Positions 1 to 9,925 are shown, numbered from the stretch's first letter. The stretch: DNA of 34,679 bases from Calditrichaceae bacterium (GCA_016928315.1 JAFGKZ010000282.1:1-34679), one strand, 5' to 3'. Notes: generated by a model not told the origin, from the letters alone. Translations and numbers: made by a program.

Positions 1-3000
1 ATTTCTTTCTTGCGGCGATAGAAACTAATCGTTGACCTGTTTGATAATCATGCTGCGGGATAATTATATTTTTAATTGATTTATCTGCCAGTTCAACGTC
101 ATAACCGGAACGGCGCCAGAAATTTATGTGGGCAACCATTGCCGACCAGATAAAAAACGGCCAGATATGATACAGTCGATCCCGAGCTTCTTTTTCATCC
201 CGGCGCAACGATCGGCGAATAAAACGATCTACGGTTTCACCGGGCAGGTATTCCTGTGTCCAGACATCGGCATCTTCCCAGTAACCGCCGAAATTTTCTA
301 CCAGTTGTAAACCCCTGCGAGGCGCACCGGCATGGATCATCCAGTTAATTTCAGAGATTATTTCAGGTTTGATTTTGGTCTTAAGAAAATGCATAGATAT
401 ATCATAAGAACCATAATATCGCGTCTGTATACTGATGCGATATATTTTTTTGTTGGGCAGATCATCCAGTAAACTAATCCAGACGCCGCCAGGTGGGATA
501 TCATATAATCGGATAATTCTGCCTTCAGAAAACAGAAAAATTGCCTCACGCACAACGGCTGTTTCACGAATTACCGATAGAATCTTTCTCTGTTCCTCAG
601 TACTTATACCCTCCTCGAATGTAATAACATCTTCCCAGTAATACTCGATATTCGTTTCGGCATCAACGGCAATATCACGGTTATCGCCCAGCCATTTGCG
701 GAATCCCTGTTCAAGTTTTATCCGGGATTGGGAAGCCTGCTTACAGAGCTCGGGAAGATCAGTACGAATTTCATATCGAACCAGCAACTGCCTGGTACGC
801 TTATATTTTGTCGGATGTTTTATGCCAAATTCAGCAAGCAGATGAAACAATGAACCCAGAACGGTAATCTTTTTAGAGGCGCTATCCAGATATTTTGAAA
901 ATTCATTTTTAATAACCTGGTGAATACCATTCAGGTAATCTTCACCTTTAATTTTTTGTACAATGCTTTCGATGACATGCTCGTCAAGCAAATCCGCTAC
1001 ATTGGTAATATAATGTTCCATGAATGGGGCAAACAAAGTTCCCGCAAATATTCGTAATCCAGCCAGATATAATTTTTGTTGTATGGATTTATGCGTTGAA
1101 AGATTATAATGAGTCAACAATTCGATCAGTAGATTATGATAGGGCAGGTTCTCGTTATCAATTAAAAAATTGATATACTGGATACCCAATTCAGCCTGAT
1201 CCGTAATTGGCGATTGTAAATGACAAACAGCCAGATGCAATCCATTTAAAGACCGTTCCTTGCCAGCCAGTATAATTTGTAAATTATTCTGCTGATCCGG
1301 AGATACCTCAAAATAATTCTTAACCTGGGTGAAATGAATATTCGGATTAATATCGTCCAGCCGATACCATTGAAATATAGAATCACCGGAAAAATCTAAA
1401 ATTCCCTGATTACCAATCCAATATATAGGATTAGCCAGAATATATTGCAGATCAATAAATTTGTCCGTTATCTGATAAATATAATTCCCAATCTGATAAT
1501 TATTTTTTTCTTTCATTTTACAAATATCAAGATAATCACCATATTTCTCGATAAAGATGCCCTGATCATTGATCTGTAAATCCCCGGTTAAACAGCCATG
1601 TTCCCGCAGAAACCAGGTTGGAATGCGAATCTCGGTTTTATCCTTAACCAGACTGATATAATTTTTCTGATACATCGAATCAACAAGTTCCTGAAAATTC
1701 GCTTCAATCACCTTACGTTTATAGGTGCTCTTGGGAGTCAGTTCCCCCTTTTCTGCCTGGAAAGGACGATCGATCAACCGAAAATCTACAATGCGCTCAA
1801 ACGGCGCCAGGAATTTATTTACCGTAACCACAACCGAGGCAAAATACGATTCCAGTTCCTCTTCTTTTAATTTAGAGACCGCAATACTGTCCGATTCATA
1901 ATTCGGATAGATCAGAACCGTATTATAAGGCCGGTGATCGCCTACCAGAAATACCTGCTGAACGGTATCGAAATCACGGAAGAGATTTTCAATTTTCTGC
2001 GGGGCGATGGTTTCACCCTTAATGTTTTTGTAAATCTCTTTTTTTCGATCGATGATTTCATAAAATCCATGGCTGTCCGTTTGCATCACATCACCGGTCG
2101 GCAGCCAGCCATCGATGAATGTTGATTCATAGTCCTGACCGAAATAGCCCATCATCACATAAGGACCACGGATCAGTAATTCCCCGTCATCGGCTATTTT
2201 TAACTCTATGCCGGGCAGCGCTTTGCCCAAAGAATTTTCGATATATTGATTGGGCGGCGTCATAGTGATTCCGCCGGTTGCCTCAGTCATACCAAAACCG
2301 CTCATCAGCTCAACGCCGTTACGCTGGAAGAAAGTAAATACATCCGGCTCCAGATAACCGGCTGCCGAAAGTCCCCAGCGCAGTTCACCGCCGGTTATTT
2401 CCTTTACTTTTTCAAGAATAACTTTATCCTCGGCTAATTCGATATCAACTTCCGAACGGATTTTCTCATACAACTCGTACCATTTTTTAGGAATAGAAAT
2501 AAAGATAGTCGGCTTGCTGCGCTGCATATTATCGACCATGGTAGTAATGGCCGGATTTTCCATAAACACGTATTCGGCGCCCCAAAAAATAGCTCCGGTC
2601 ATTTCCAACCAGCGCCCGAACGTATGGTATAACGGCAGGTAGGCCAGGAAGCGGTCCTTATCGCCGATTTCCGGCAGCGCCATAGCCCGGCAGAATCGTT
2701 TATAAACCAGATTCTTATGGGAGAACATAATACCCTTTGGATCGCCGGTTGTACCCGAGGTATACATAATGGTGGCAAGTTCATCCACATGCATATTTTT
2801 TTGCCATTGACGCGGCACATCGTCGGAAAAATCGGCCCCATCGTTCAGCATTTGAGTGAGTGACAGTACCCAGCTTTCGGCGCTATCGCCCTGAAGCAAT
2901 ACAGCATAATTAAGCTGGGGCACATTCTTTTTTATGGATTTTACTTTGGCCAGTTGTTTTTCATTGGATACCATGATGAGCGATGCCTTTGTCTGATTCA

Positions 3001-3730
3001 GAATATACTGCACATGCTCGGCAACGGAATTAGCCGGAATCATTACATTAACAATACCGCTGGTCAGACAGGCCACATCCAGCAAAACCATATCGAGGCT
3101 GTTCTCGGTTAAAAAAGCTGCTTTGCCGATTTCATTACTCCCGGCTGCCATTAATTTTCCGATTCCACGCGTATACATATCGAGCATTTTTGCTATTTTT
3201 TTCCAGCTAAACGCCTCATCCCGGTCATTATATAATAGCCTGAAAATGGTTTTATCCGGGTAATCACGCATCCGTTGTTTGACGAGATATGCGATATGAA
3301 AATTACTTTTCTCAACGAGTTCAAGTACTAGCTTTTCCCAGCGTGCTGTATTGTTTATTCTAACCAAAAAGGCTGATTGGCGGAAAATGTCCAGGTAATT
3401 GTGCACCAGCATCATCAGAGCAGTATCTGAGTAATCCACATATTTTAAGAGATATTGACCAAAATTGAAGAAGATGTCTAAATCAATGGTGGCAGCAAGC
3501 ATTTTATCCAGGCGATTTACAATAACTGCTTCCAGAATAGCATCCCAGTTATGACTGATATCGGGGGCTTTTTTTAAATAATCTTTTTGTGCGGTCTCGT
3601 TAATACTATAATTTATTTTTTCTATTAGCTTGGTGATTTCATCTTTTTCCAGACTGCCAACACCGGCTCGAAGACTGTCTTCCAGCTGACTCAGTTCGGA
3701 TAAAAATGCTGCAGATTTTGTGTCGTTCAT
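1..3730 (-). CDS. Long-chain acyl-CoA synthetase with giant C-terminal extension (3' end outside window)
   Basis: The frame is open from an ATG at 3730 to the window edge (1243 codons, no stop), so the protein is C-terminally partial. An AGGA ribosome site lies just upstream. Residues about 140-670 form an AMP-forming adenylation domain: A3 motif YTSGTTGDPKG (about 323-333), GFGMTEATGG, TGDV with its Asp near 547, IDRKKE near 560, and GELTPKSTYKR near 656-666, which matches the lysine-bearing C-terminal motif of long-chain fatty acyl-CoA synthetases. The family activates fatty acids with ATP and CoA in the cytoplasm or at the inner membrane. Family members are usually 550-700 residues; here about 140 residues precede the domain and at least 550 follow it. 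I do not recognise the tail; it contains TQEYLPGETVDRFIRR near the left edge, faintly like a nucleotide-binding or kinase-type fold. Substrate is inferred only from family resemblance. Confidence 0.9.
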   Translation of the reverse strand, partial: MNDTKSAAFLSELSQLEDSLRAGVGSLEKDEITKLIEKINYSINETAQKDYLKKAPDISHNWDAILEAVIVNRLDKMLAATIDLDIFFNFGQYLLKYVDYSDTALMMLVHNYLDIFRQSAFLVRINNTARWEKLVLELVEKSNFHIAYLVKQRMRDYPDKTIFRLLYNDRDEAFSWKKIAKMLDMYTRGIGKLMAAGSNEIGKAAFLTENSLDMVLLDVACLTSGIVNVMIPANSVAEHVQYILNQTKASLIMVSNEKQLAKVKSIKKNVPQLNYAVLLQGDSAESWVLSLTQMLNDGADFSDDVPRQWQKNMHVDELATIMYTSGTTGDPKGIMFSHKNLVYKRFCRAMALPEIGDKDRFLAYLPLYHTFGRWLEMTGAIFWGAEYVFMENPAITTMVDNMQRSKPTIFISIPKKWYELYEKIRSEVDIELAEDKVILEKVKEITGGELRWGLSAAGYLEPDVFTFFQRNGVELMSGFGMTEATGGITMTPPNQYIENSLGKALPGIELKIADDGELLIRGPYVMMGYFGQDYESTFIDGWLPTGDVMQTDSHGFYEIIDRKKEIYKNIKGETIAPQKIENLFRDFDTVQQVFLVGDHRPYNTVLIYPNYESDSIAVSKLKEEELESYFASVVVTVNKFLAPFERIVDFRLIDRPFQAEKGELTPKSTYKRKVIEANFQELVDSMYQKNYISLVKDKTEIRIPTWFLREHGCLTGDLQINDQGIFIEKYGDYLDICKMKEKNNYQIGNYIYQITDKFIDLQYILANPIYWIGNQGILDFSGDSIFQWYRLDDINPNIHFTQVKNYFEVSPDQQNNLQIILAGKERSLNGLHLAVCHLQSPITDQAELGIQYINFLIDNENLPYHNLLIELLTHYNLSTHKSIQQKLYLAGLRIFAGTLFAPFMEHYITNVADLLDEHVIESIVQKIKGEDYLNGIHQVIKNEFSKYLDSASKKITVLGSLFHLLAEFGIKHPTKYKRTRQLLVRYEIRTDLPELCKQASQSRIKLEQGFRKWLGDNRDIAVDAETNIEYYWEDVITFEEGISTEEQRKILSVIRETAVVREAIFLFSEGRIIRLYDIPPGGVWISLLDDLPNKKIYRISIQTRYYGSYDISMHFLKTKIKPEIISEINWMIHAGAPRRGLQLVENFGGYWEDADVWTQEYLPGETVDRFIRRSLRRDEKEARDRLYHIWPFFIWSAMVAHINFWRRSGYDVELADKSIKNIIIPQHDYQTGQRLVSIAARKK

Positions 3731-3841
3731 AATCAATCCTGTAAGTTTTAAATATTCTGCTTTAAATCGAAAATACAGAAATTATATTCCGGCATAAAAA
3801 GCAGAGTATGTTAAGGATTGTTGATTGTTTTGAAAGCTAAA

Positions 3842-3872
3842 CAAAGATAAATAAAAAATGTGGTCTCTACAA
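3842..3872 (-). promoter_or_regulatory. Candidate promoter of the acyl-CoA synthetase gene
   Basis: On the minus strand TTGTAG and TATCTT are separated by 17 bases. The same stretch also reads TTG then TATCTTTG, fitting the TAnnTTTG -7 element known from Bacteroidota. It lies about 110 bases upstream of the ATG at 3730 in an AT-rich spacer. Sequence match only. Confidence 0.3.
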
Positions 3873-3934
3873 TGTGGAAATGTTAATGAAAAAAAGATCG
3901 CACATTAAATACAATAATATAATTTTAAATAAAA

Positions 3935-3987
3935 AACCCGCCAGTCGCGCCGGAAGGCTGGTCAGTCTACCGACTAACCGGCGGGTT
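3935..3987 (-). terminator. 53-bp three-way-junction repeat, copy 1; terminator of the protease gene
   Basis: The outer arms AACCCGCC (3935-3942) and GGCGGGTT (3980-3987) pair perfectly. Inside is a hairpin AGTC-TACC-GACT (3964-3975) and a second arm built on GCC-GGAA-GGC. On the minus strand the structure starts 6 bases after the protease stop and runs into TTTTTTATTT, as an intrinsic terminator should. The same 53 bases recur in inverted orientation at 10470-10522 (40 of 53 identical, no gaps). Confidence 0.75.
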
Positions 3988-3993
3988 AATTAA

Positions 3994-6900
3994 TTATTTA
4001 ATCAACAGCATCCGTTTTACATCATTGAATTTTCCGGCCTGTATTTTATAGAAGTAGACCCCTGAGGCCAGGCCCTTTGCGTCAAAAGTTACGGTGTACG
4101 ATCCCGCCGGTTTAAAGCTGTTCACCAGTTCCCTTACTTTTTGTCCGTTTACGTTGTAAACGACAAGAGATACATGCGTATCCTCGGGAAGGTTATAGCG
4201 TATAGTCGTAACCGGGTTGAACGGATTGGGATAGTTTTGAGCAAGGTCATAAGTTTGTGGGATTTCCAGTTCTGCTATTGCCAGCTCTTCAAGAGCAGAT
4301 TTTGCCATCGCTTCGTTTTCTTCCAGATAACTCTTCGTCAATAAAATATTAGTACGTTTTATAAGACGATTATTATTGTTAATTTCCGGAGGCATGTCGC
4401 CCTTAGAATATACCTTTGAAGAGATTTCATTGATAATGTTCGTCTCAACAGTAATTCTGGCCCGAACCGATGCAGCGGTTAAACCTTTGGTATTTAATTT
4501 GAATGAATAAGTTTTAAAAGCAGGCGTATCCCCGGCATCGTGCGATTTGTCTTTAATTTTGCCTAATACTTTCCCTGTAGCGTCGTCAATCAGTTCGACC
4601 TTATATTTTATGTAATCTTTCTTTGCCAATTTTTTTGATGCAGTGAGCGAATCGGCAAATCCTGATTTTTCTGTAAATACAATATTTGAATTGGCGGTTA
4701 CCTGGAAAGGTTCGGTTATAAGCGCGTTGTTCAGATTATCCAGCCTGCCGAAATTCATTGTATCGGGTACATCCACAAAATTAATATTATTACCGTCCAC
4801 ATTAAGTCCTTCCAGGCGGTAACTGAATGTGGCCTCGTCATTCAGGATCATAAAACCCCGCCCGGTGATAACATTGGAATTTACCTTAGGCAATGGATTC
4901 AAAGCATTGGATGTTTTAAAGTAATAAGGTGAGCTGAAAGGATAAAAGGATGAAACGCGCATATTCGACAAATCGCTACCCGCCCCGTTGCCCAACTGGA
5001 CATATTTTCCGGTCGTATTAAGCGTGCGTAATGTTGAGGTGTTCGGACTTCCGTTATCAAAGCGCATGGACTTGTTGTACCAGGTGCCCGAATAATTCTG
5101 CTTGCTCCAGGCTATATAACCGCTGGCGCTGTTTGCGCCCTGATTTATGGAACATGATCTGACGCCGGAATCATAATAAGTTAGACTTGATGCACCACAA
5201 AGCCGATAAGCCAAAACCTCGTATTCTACCCAGCAGGCTAAATAGAACAGACCGGGAAGCGTTACGATGGCAGGACTGATGTTGGCATAAGGATAGGATA
5301 TCAATCCATCAATATATTCATTTAAATACCAATTAGAATAATAATAATAAAAATAGAGTGATCCGCTGTACATTCCACCCGAATAGTTTCCCTGTTGATA
5401 GATAAAATTAGCGCTGATTGTATGATAATCATCCACATAAAGCTGGATGTTGGTTGAGCTGGAGTTCGTACCGGTAATTTTACCATGTTCAACCGGTGGA
5501 TTAAAATAAGTATCATATTGGCCGCTTCCGCCCTGAATATGGCCTACAAACCAGTTTATGCCTGCCGGATAATTTCCGCTGGTATACTTTTTTTCGATAG
5601 TTAGCAGATATGGTCCTGCCCATCCACCGTCCAGGCATAAATTAGGATTTGTATTGTAACCGGCATATGTCTCCAGGGGTTCGGTATAAAGCGTCATGGT
5701 CGAAGAGAATAAACCTGGAATACCGCTGCCTCCGGACATCTGATTGCACATTTTCCCTTTTATCCGGTAAGTAGAGCCGTATTTTTCCTGCCATACGATA
5801 CCAATGTAATACGTTTCATCACCATAGCCCCAGTCCTGGTATGTATAAGCAATAGAAGGATTTTTAGCGCCGCCGGAGCTGCCATCCAGGGGCTGACGGT
5901 TATTGCCTAATGTCCAGGTAGCGCCGCCGTCATTGGAATGTTCTATCCAGACATGGTTTCCGCTGGCATAAACCTGGTGCAGCCAGGTTACGCCGTCAAT
6001 TTTTGTTTCAATGAGCTTGCGCTGGCCGTTGTTGGAATAGGCGCTGGATGTATTGGAAAGCTGCGAGGCTTTAATATTGGCGGAGACTGTAGCGTTGGGA
6101 TAGTGGAATACTACGCCGGTTTCCTGAGCTGTAGGGTTCTGAAAAGTTGCGAACTCAAAATCAGGCAAAGCCGTCCAGTTGATCAGGTAGACTTTTCTGC
6201 TGCCGATCGATCCGCCGAAATTCATGGTTTCAGGAACACCTACGGAATAATTAGGTAATAAAGGATCAAATGAGGGATCTTGATTGAGAAAGACTCCCTG
6301 GTGCCCGGATCCGGTAGATACGCTATACGGAGAAGTGTACGATTTTAACGGCGCAGATAAACCCCGGTTGCGGTAACCGTAAGGCGACTCATAATAATCG
6401 CGCAGCCAGGGATCTTTAAATTCAATCGTGCCCAAAGTAAATCCATCGGCAAAAGTATTTTTTACCGTTGCGCCGGCCACTTCATTTTCAAATTGGGAAA
6501 CAATAGGCTCCAATCCCGCTGCTATATCAAAATGTTCAAAGAATTTATAATCCGATTGTTTCCAATGATGAAATTTTTCATCTCCATCAAGTACACTTGA
6601 AGCTTTTAAAGAATGATTACTTCCGCTTGACCAATAAAATTCAGCAGGGGCATTATAATCTTCCCAGGCGCTTTCCCAATGATAAATTTTATCGAATGAA
6701 GCACCGTTCGATTTTTTCTGATCAACTATAGTTGGATATTGCCCGCCGCCCAGAGCTTCCAGGGCGTTGGCTTTGCCGTAACCGGAATGCTTGTTCCATG
6801 TACCGCCCGTGCCGCCGGCAATGCCGTCCGCATTATCCGTAAGATCATCATAAAAATCTTCCGGGCTGCTTGCGCTGTAACCGTAATAATCCAGGTATAA

Positions 6901-8520
6901 AGCGGCAATACCGGCAATATGCGGGGCTGCTGCGGAGGTGCCTGGGAATGGCCGGAAATCTGCTATACTGGTTTCAACATTTGAAGTCGCTGTGATTGTC
7001 GGCGTATTGCGCGTTTCAAAAGTATAATTCCCCAGAAATATTTTTGTGGGACCGCGGGAACTGTAAGAGGCAATTTGATCCGGTTCGTCTGTATGGTAAG
7101 CTGCAACGCTTATCACGCCTTCTGCAGCCGGATGACCGAAAATTTGATCACTGGGACCGGATTGACCGCTTGGACCTACAAATTGTAAATGAATAGGATA
7201 AGCATTTAGTTTTAGGTCACAGGCCTCACCGCTGTATTTTTTTATTCTTAAATAATAATAATCTCCCGAGCTGACACCAGGTTGATAGCTTATCACCTCA
7301 AGCGGTGGATTCGAATTGCCGGAACCCTGTCTGGTTGTAGAGTGCGCTACCTCCTGGTCATTCGAGTTATATAGATATAAGTCATAATCATTTAAAGCTT
7401 CATCCCAGTCATCAGCCCATTGCAAATAAAATTTAAACTCAGTATCTGCAGTAGAAGCCGGCAAACTTATCCAGTTATCAGTCGGTGTGGCTCCGCTGGT
7501 ATTAAAGAGATGGTATTCATTGCCATCCCCGTCAAAATGAGCTGAGTACAAACATTCTGCTTCATTACCGGCCGCAGAAATATAGATAATATTATTATTA
7601 TTAATCCAATAGTAAATATATTGAGCCAATACACCATCAGTAAAATAGGGATCATCAAACCATCCGATGTCATCAACTACTATTTTGCAGTACAATCCGT
7701 CTACAGAAATCATTCTTGATATCTCATTGCGCATATTTGTAGAAGAGGCTCCAGCACTGGCAAAGGTAAATGCGCAGCCCGGAGCCAGATCATAAATAAT
7801 TTCCATCATGGCCGTGCCTTCTGCATCGTTATCATCTGAAAGTACTACTATATCTGTAGGCAAATCACCGTTAGCAATTGACGCAACTCTGCCCTGTGCG
7901 CCCCTTGATACTACGCCTACTCTTATACCGCTGCCGTCGACGCCTTTCTGTACCCTAGCTGCCGCTGCAAATAATTCTGCATCACCCTCAGTTTCATAGT
8001 CGCCAATTTTCGAAACGGGATCACTGGCAGTTAAAACCGCATTAACCCGGTCATCTCCGGCAATTTCTTTAATCTGGTCATAAGCGACAAGACAAACAAC
8101 TTCCGGATACCAGTCAATAAAATCTTCCGGGTAATATGCGGTTAATATCTCAACATTTTGAGTTTGCAATTCATCCACAATCAATTCAAAACCTTCTTTG
8201 TTCATTGTTTTGTCAAAAGCCAGTTTAACCCGGATTTTTCCCATATCATCGACGGGTGATACACTGTCCGAAAATCGCTGCTTTATATTCAATGATTTTA
8301 GATTGCCGGAGTTTAATTCTGCGGCCATTTTATCGATTTTTTGTAATACAGCCGAATTAATTTTTTGCTCATTTGGTTTTAAATTTACTTTTGCAGATTC
8401 AATTTTACTGACTTGTTCTTTTATTTTAATTTCCCTGGTTTCATTCTGTTGTCCGGAAACAGGTAGAATAAAAGTCATTAATAAAAAAGTACATAATAGA
8501 TAAATAATGTAGGTTCGCAT
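3994..8520 (-). CDS. Secreted sedolisin-like (S53/S8 fold) protease with type IX-style sorting domain
   Basis: 1508 residues. I start at the ATG at 8520, which has AGGAGG 6 bases upstream and gives a clean signal peptide (MRTYIIYLLCTFLLM); an upstream in-frame TTG at 8550 would put a charged stretch before it. The peptidase domain covers about residues 190-590. The usual subtilisin Asp position reads VGVVSRG and no HGT motif exists. Instead there is EGTAMMEIIYDLAPG, with Glu240 and Asp244 spaced E-x3-D as in sedolisins, VVDDIGW as candidate oxyanion Asp, and nucleophile Ser529 in FPGTSAAAP. The middle (about 600-1350) is a large beta-rich region with two DTMNFG repeats. The last about 85 residues are a T9SS-type sorting domain (QNYPNPFNP ... 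VKRMLLIK). Probably cell-surface or extracellular; substrate unknown. Confidence 0.88.
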   Translation of the reverse strand: MRTYIIYLLCTFLLMTFILPVSGQQNETREIKIKEQVSKIESAKVNLKPNEQKINSAVLQKIDKMAAELNSGNLKSLNIKQRFSDSVSPVDDMGKIRVKLAFDKTMNKEGFELIVDELQTQNVEILTAYYPEDFIDWYPEVVCLVAYDQIKEIAGDDRVNAVLTASDPVSKIGDYETEGDAELFAAAARVQKGVDGSGIRVGVVSRGAQGRVASIANGDLPTDIVVLSDDNDAEGTAMMEIIYDLAPGCAFTFASAGASSTNMRNEISRMISVDGLYCKIVVDDIGWFDDPYFTDGVLAQYIYYWINNNNIIYISAAGNEAECLYSAHFDGDGNEYHLFNTSGATPTDNWISLPASTADTEFKFYLQWADDWDEALNDYDLYLYNSNDQEVAHSTTRQGSGNSNPPLEVISYQPGVSSGDYYYLRIKKYSGEACDLKLNAYPIHLQFVGPSGQSGPSDQIFGHPAAEGVISVAAYHTDEPDQIASYSSRGPTKIFLGNYTFETRNTPTITATSNVETSIADFRPFPGTSAAAPHIAGIAALYLDYYGYSASSPEDFYDDLTDNADGIAGGTGGTWNKHSGYGKANALEALGGGQYPTIVDQKKSNGASFDKIYHWESAWEDYNAPAEFYWSSGSNHSLKASSVLDGDEKFHHWKQSDYKFFEHFDIAAGLEPIVSQFENEVAGATVKNTFADGFTLGTIEFKDPWLRDYYESPYGYRNRGLSAPLKSYTSPYSVSTGSGHQGVFLNQDPSFDPLLPNYSVGVPETMNFGGSIGSRKVYLINWTALPDFEFATFQNPTAQETGVVFHYPNATVSANIKASQLSNTSSAYSNNGQRKLIETKIDGVTWLHQVYASGNHVWIEHSNDGGATWTLGNNRQPLDGSSGGAKNPSIAYTYQDWGYGDETYYIGIVWQEKYGSTYRIKGKMCNQMSGGSGIPGLFSSTMTLYTEPLETYAGYNTNPNLCLDGGWAGPYLLTIEKKYTSGNYPAGINWFVGHIQGGSGQYDTYFNPPVEHGKITGTNSSSTNIQLYVDDYHTISANFIYQQGNYSGGMYSGSLYFYYYYSNWYLNEYIDGLISYPYANISPAIVTLPGLFYLACWVEYEVLAYRLCGASSLTYYDSGVRSCSINQGANSASGYIAWSKQNYSGTWYNKSMRFDNGSPNTSTLRTLNTTGKYVQLGNGAGSDLSNMRVSSFYPFSSPYYFKTSNALNPLPKVNSNVITGRGFMILNDEATFSYRLEGLNVDGNNINFVDVPDTMNFGRLDNLNNALITEPFQVTANSNIVFTEKSGFADSLTASKKLAKKDYIKYKVELIDDATGKVLGKIKDKSHDAGDTPAFKTYSFKLNTKGLTAASVRARITVETNIINEISSKVYSKGDMPPEINNNNRLIKRTNILLTKSYLEENEAMAKSALEELAIAELEIPQTYDLAQNYPNPFNPVTTIRYNLPEDTHVSLVVYNVNGQKVRELVNSFKPAGSYTVTFDAKGLASGVYFYKIQAGKFNDVKRMLLIK

Positions 8521-8541
8521 TGATGCCTCCTGATTTTTTTT

Positions 8542-8576
8542 AAGGGGCAAAAATGGTTATATTTGTTTTGCCCCTT
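8542..8576 (-). promoter_or_regulatory. Leader hairpin upstream of the protease gene
   Basis: An 11-bp perfect inverted repeat (AAGGGGCAAAA at 8542-8552, TTTTGCCCCTT at 8566-8576) with a 13-base loop ends 22 bases before the ATG and about 10 bases before the AGGAGG ribosome site. It has no U-tract on the minus strand (A-run instead), so it is more likely a 5'-UTR stability or regulatory hairpin than a terminator. Confidence 0.5.
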
Positions 8577-8601
8577 GGTTCGTAAGTTGAATTAACAGGG
8601 T

Positions 8602-8640
8602 ATACCCGGAGCTGGCTGCTACCGCCTCCGGGTATTTTTT
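8602..8640 (+). terminator. Plus-oriented intrinsic terminator-like hairpin
   Basis: ATACCCGGAG (8602-8611) pairs with CTCCGGGTAT (8626-8635), followed on the plus strand by a T-run. A second palindrome, GGGTATACCC (8598-8607), overlaps the left arm. No plus-strand gene lies upstream. It sits 34 bases past the stop of the minus-strand lipoprotein gene but lacks a U-tract in that direction, so it could serve either the lipoprotein transcript weakly or stop antisense transcription. Confidence 0.5.
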
Positions 8641-8668
8641 AAAACAATCAAAATTAGCCTCCTTTCTT

Positions 8669-9925
8669 TTAATTATTTCTGGTTAACATAATTAATCGTG
8701 CTGATCTAGAAGTATAACCAACAGCTATAACCAGATTATCCTTGACGTCAACAGAAACATAGCTTCCATAGAATGTTGAGGGCAGCTCATACCAGCTTTT
8801 ACCGTTAAAGTGGGCTATGTAACCATAACCGCCAACGGTGTAAATATCATTTAACTCATTCCCCCTGACCTTGTGCATAAAATAAGGGGATAAATTATCA
8901 TAAACTTTCCAGCTCTTTAATCCTGTAAGTGAGGTCATTTTATCACCGCTTACAAATATTTTTCTTTCATTTTTAAACCACACGGAATAAGGCTTAAGAT
9001 CCTCATAAGGCCAGTCAAAACTGGAGACGGTATTATCCTCATTGATTTTTAACAGCAAATCCTCGCTTTCACGAAAGATCTGGGAAGCGGTACAGAGTAT
9101 AAAATCTTTGCCGGTTTTTGTATTTTCAGCCCCCCAAATATCCTGAATATTTTCAGTTGTTCCGCTCTCTATCTTTACCCAGTTCTGACCGTTATAATAG
9201 GCAATACTACCGCCCCTTCCCACAAAATAAATATCTCGGGAATTGCTTCCCCAGATTTTTGAGAGGGACAAATTTGGATCGACAGTTGTTCTAACATCAT
9301 ATATTATCCAATTATTATCATCGACACGAATAGGTAAGCTTCCCGCAAACCATATGTCAGAAGATATGAAAGAAAATACACCTTCCAGGGGGGGGCTAAT
9401 TAAATTATCTCGGAAATTTACAGTTATTTTCATTAATGTCCATTCAATTCCATCCCAATGTGCGGCATTAAAATTACCCTCTGCCGTAGAAATATCCCCG
9501 GTAACCCAGATATCGGATTCATTTATTATGGAGACATCGCTGAATGAACTGCTGCCGTAACCCGCCTCGCCGCCAAACTCATATACCTGCCAGGTAAAAT
9601 TATGGCTGGTGGTATCCAGGGTGGTAATAGCAACAGAACCGGACGTTTCACTGCCGCTGGAAGCCTGGTAGCGGTAAGTCGTATTGGGCGTCAGACCGGT
9701 ATCCATCACCGTCGTATCCGGCCGGGATAGCGTAAATTCCATAATGGCGTTGCCATCGCGCTGAAGCGTAATATCACGGCCGCCTGGTCCGTAAATTGAT
9801 ATCCATGCTTCTGTGCAGGAAGTTTCATCTACCTTTAATTGCATTATTTCATCTTCGGGATCGGATAAACAGGAAACAAAAGTAAAAAGGGAAAAGGTAA
9901 AAGTAAAAAGTAATGTGATTTTCAT
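8669..9925 (-). CDS. Lipoprotein with Fn3-like domain and beta-propeller-type repeats
   Basis: 418 residues from the ATG at 9925; a GTG three codons upstream is possible but less likely. The N-terminus is a lipoprotein signal (MKITLLFTFTFSLFTFVSC), so Cys19 is probably lipidated. Residues about 25-105 look like a fibronectin type III domain (LTPNTTYRYQA). The rest has blade-like repeats with recurring SDIWVTG, SDIWFAG, RDIYFVG, NDIYTVG and VIAVGY, usually followed by a FNG-x-SW or YNGQNW turn, as in secreted beta-propellers of this phylum. No enzymatic motif is seen. It lies between two other exported proteins transcribed the same way and is followed upstream by a scrap of a close paralogue. 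Confidence 0.8.
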   Translation of the reverse strand: MKITLLFTFTFSLFTFVSCLSDPEDEIMQLKVDETSCTEAWISIYGPGGRDITLQRDGNAIMEFTLSRPDTTVMDTGLTPNTTYRYQASSGSETSGSVAITTLDTTSHNFTWQVYEFGGEAGYGSSSFSDVSIINESDIWVTGDISTAEGNFNAAHWDGIEWTLMKITVNFRDNLISPPLEGVFSFISSDIWFAGSLPIRVDDNNWIIYDVRTTVDPNLSLSKIWGSNSRDIYFVGRGGSIAYYNGQNWVKIESGTTENIQDIWGAENTKTGKDFILCTASQIFRESEDLLLKINEDNTVSSFDWPYEDLKPYSVWFKNERKIFVSGDKMTSLTGLKSWKVYDNLSPYFMHKVRGNELNDIYTVGGYGYIAHFNGKSWYELPSTFYGSYVSVDVKDNLVIAVGYTSRSARLIMLTRNN

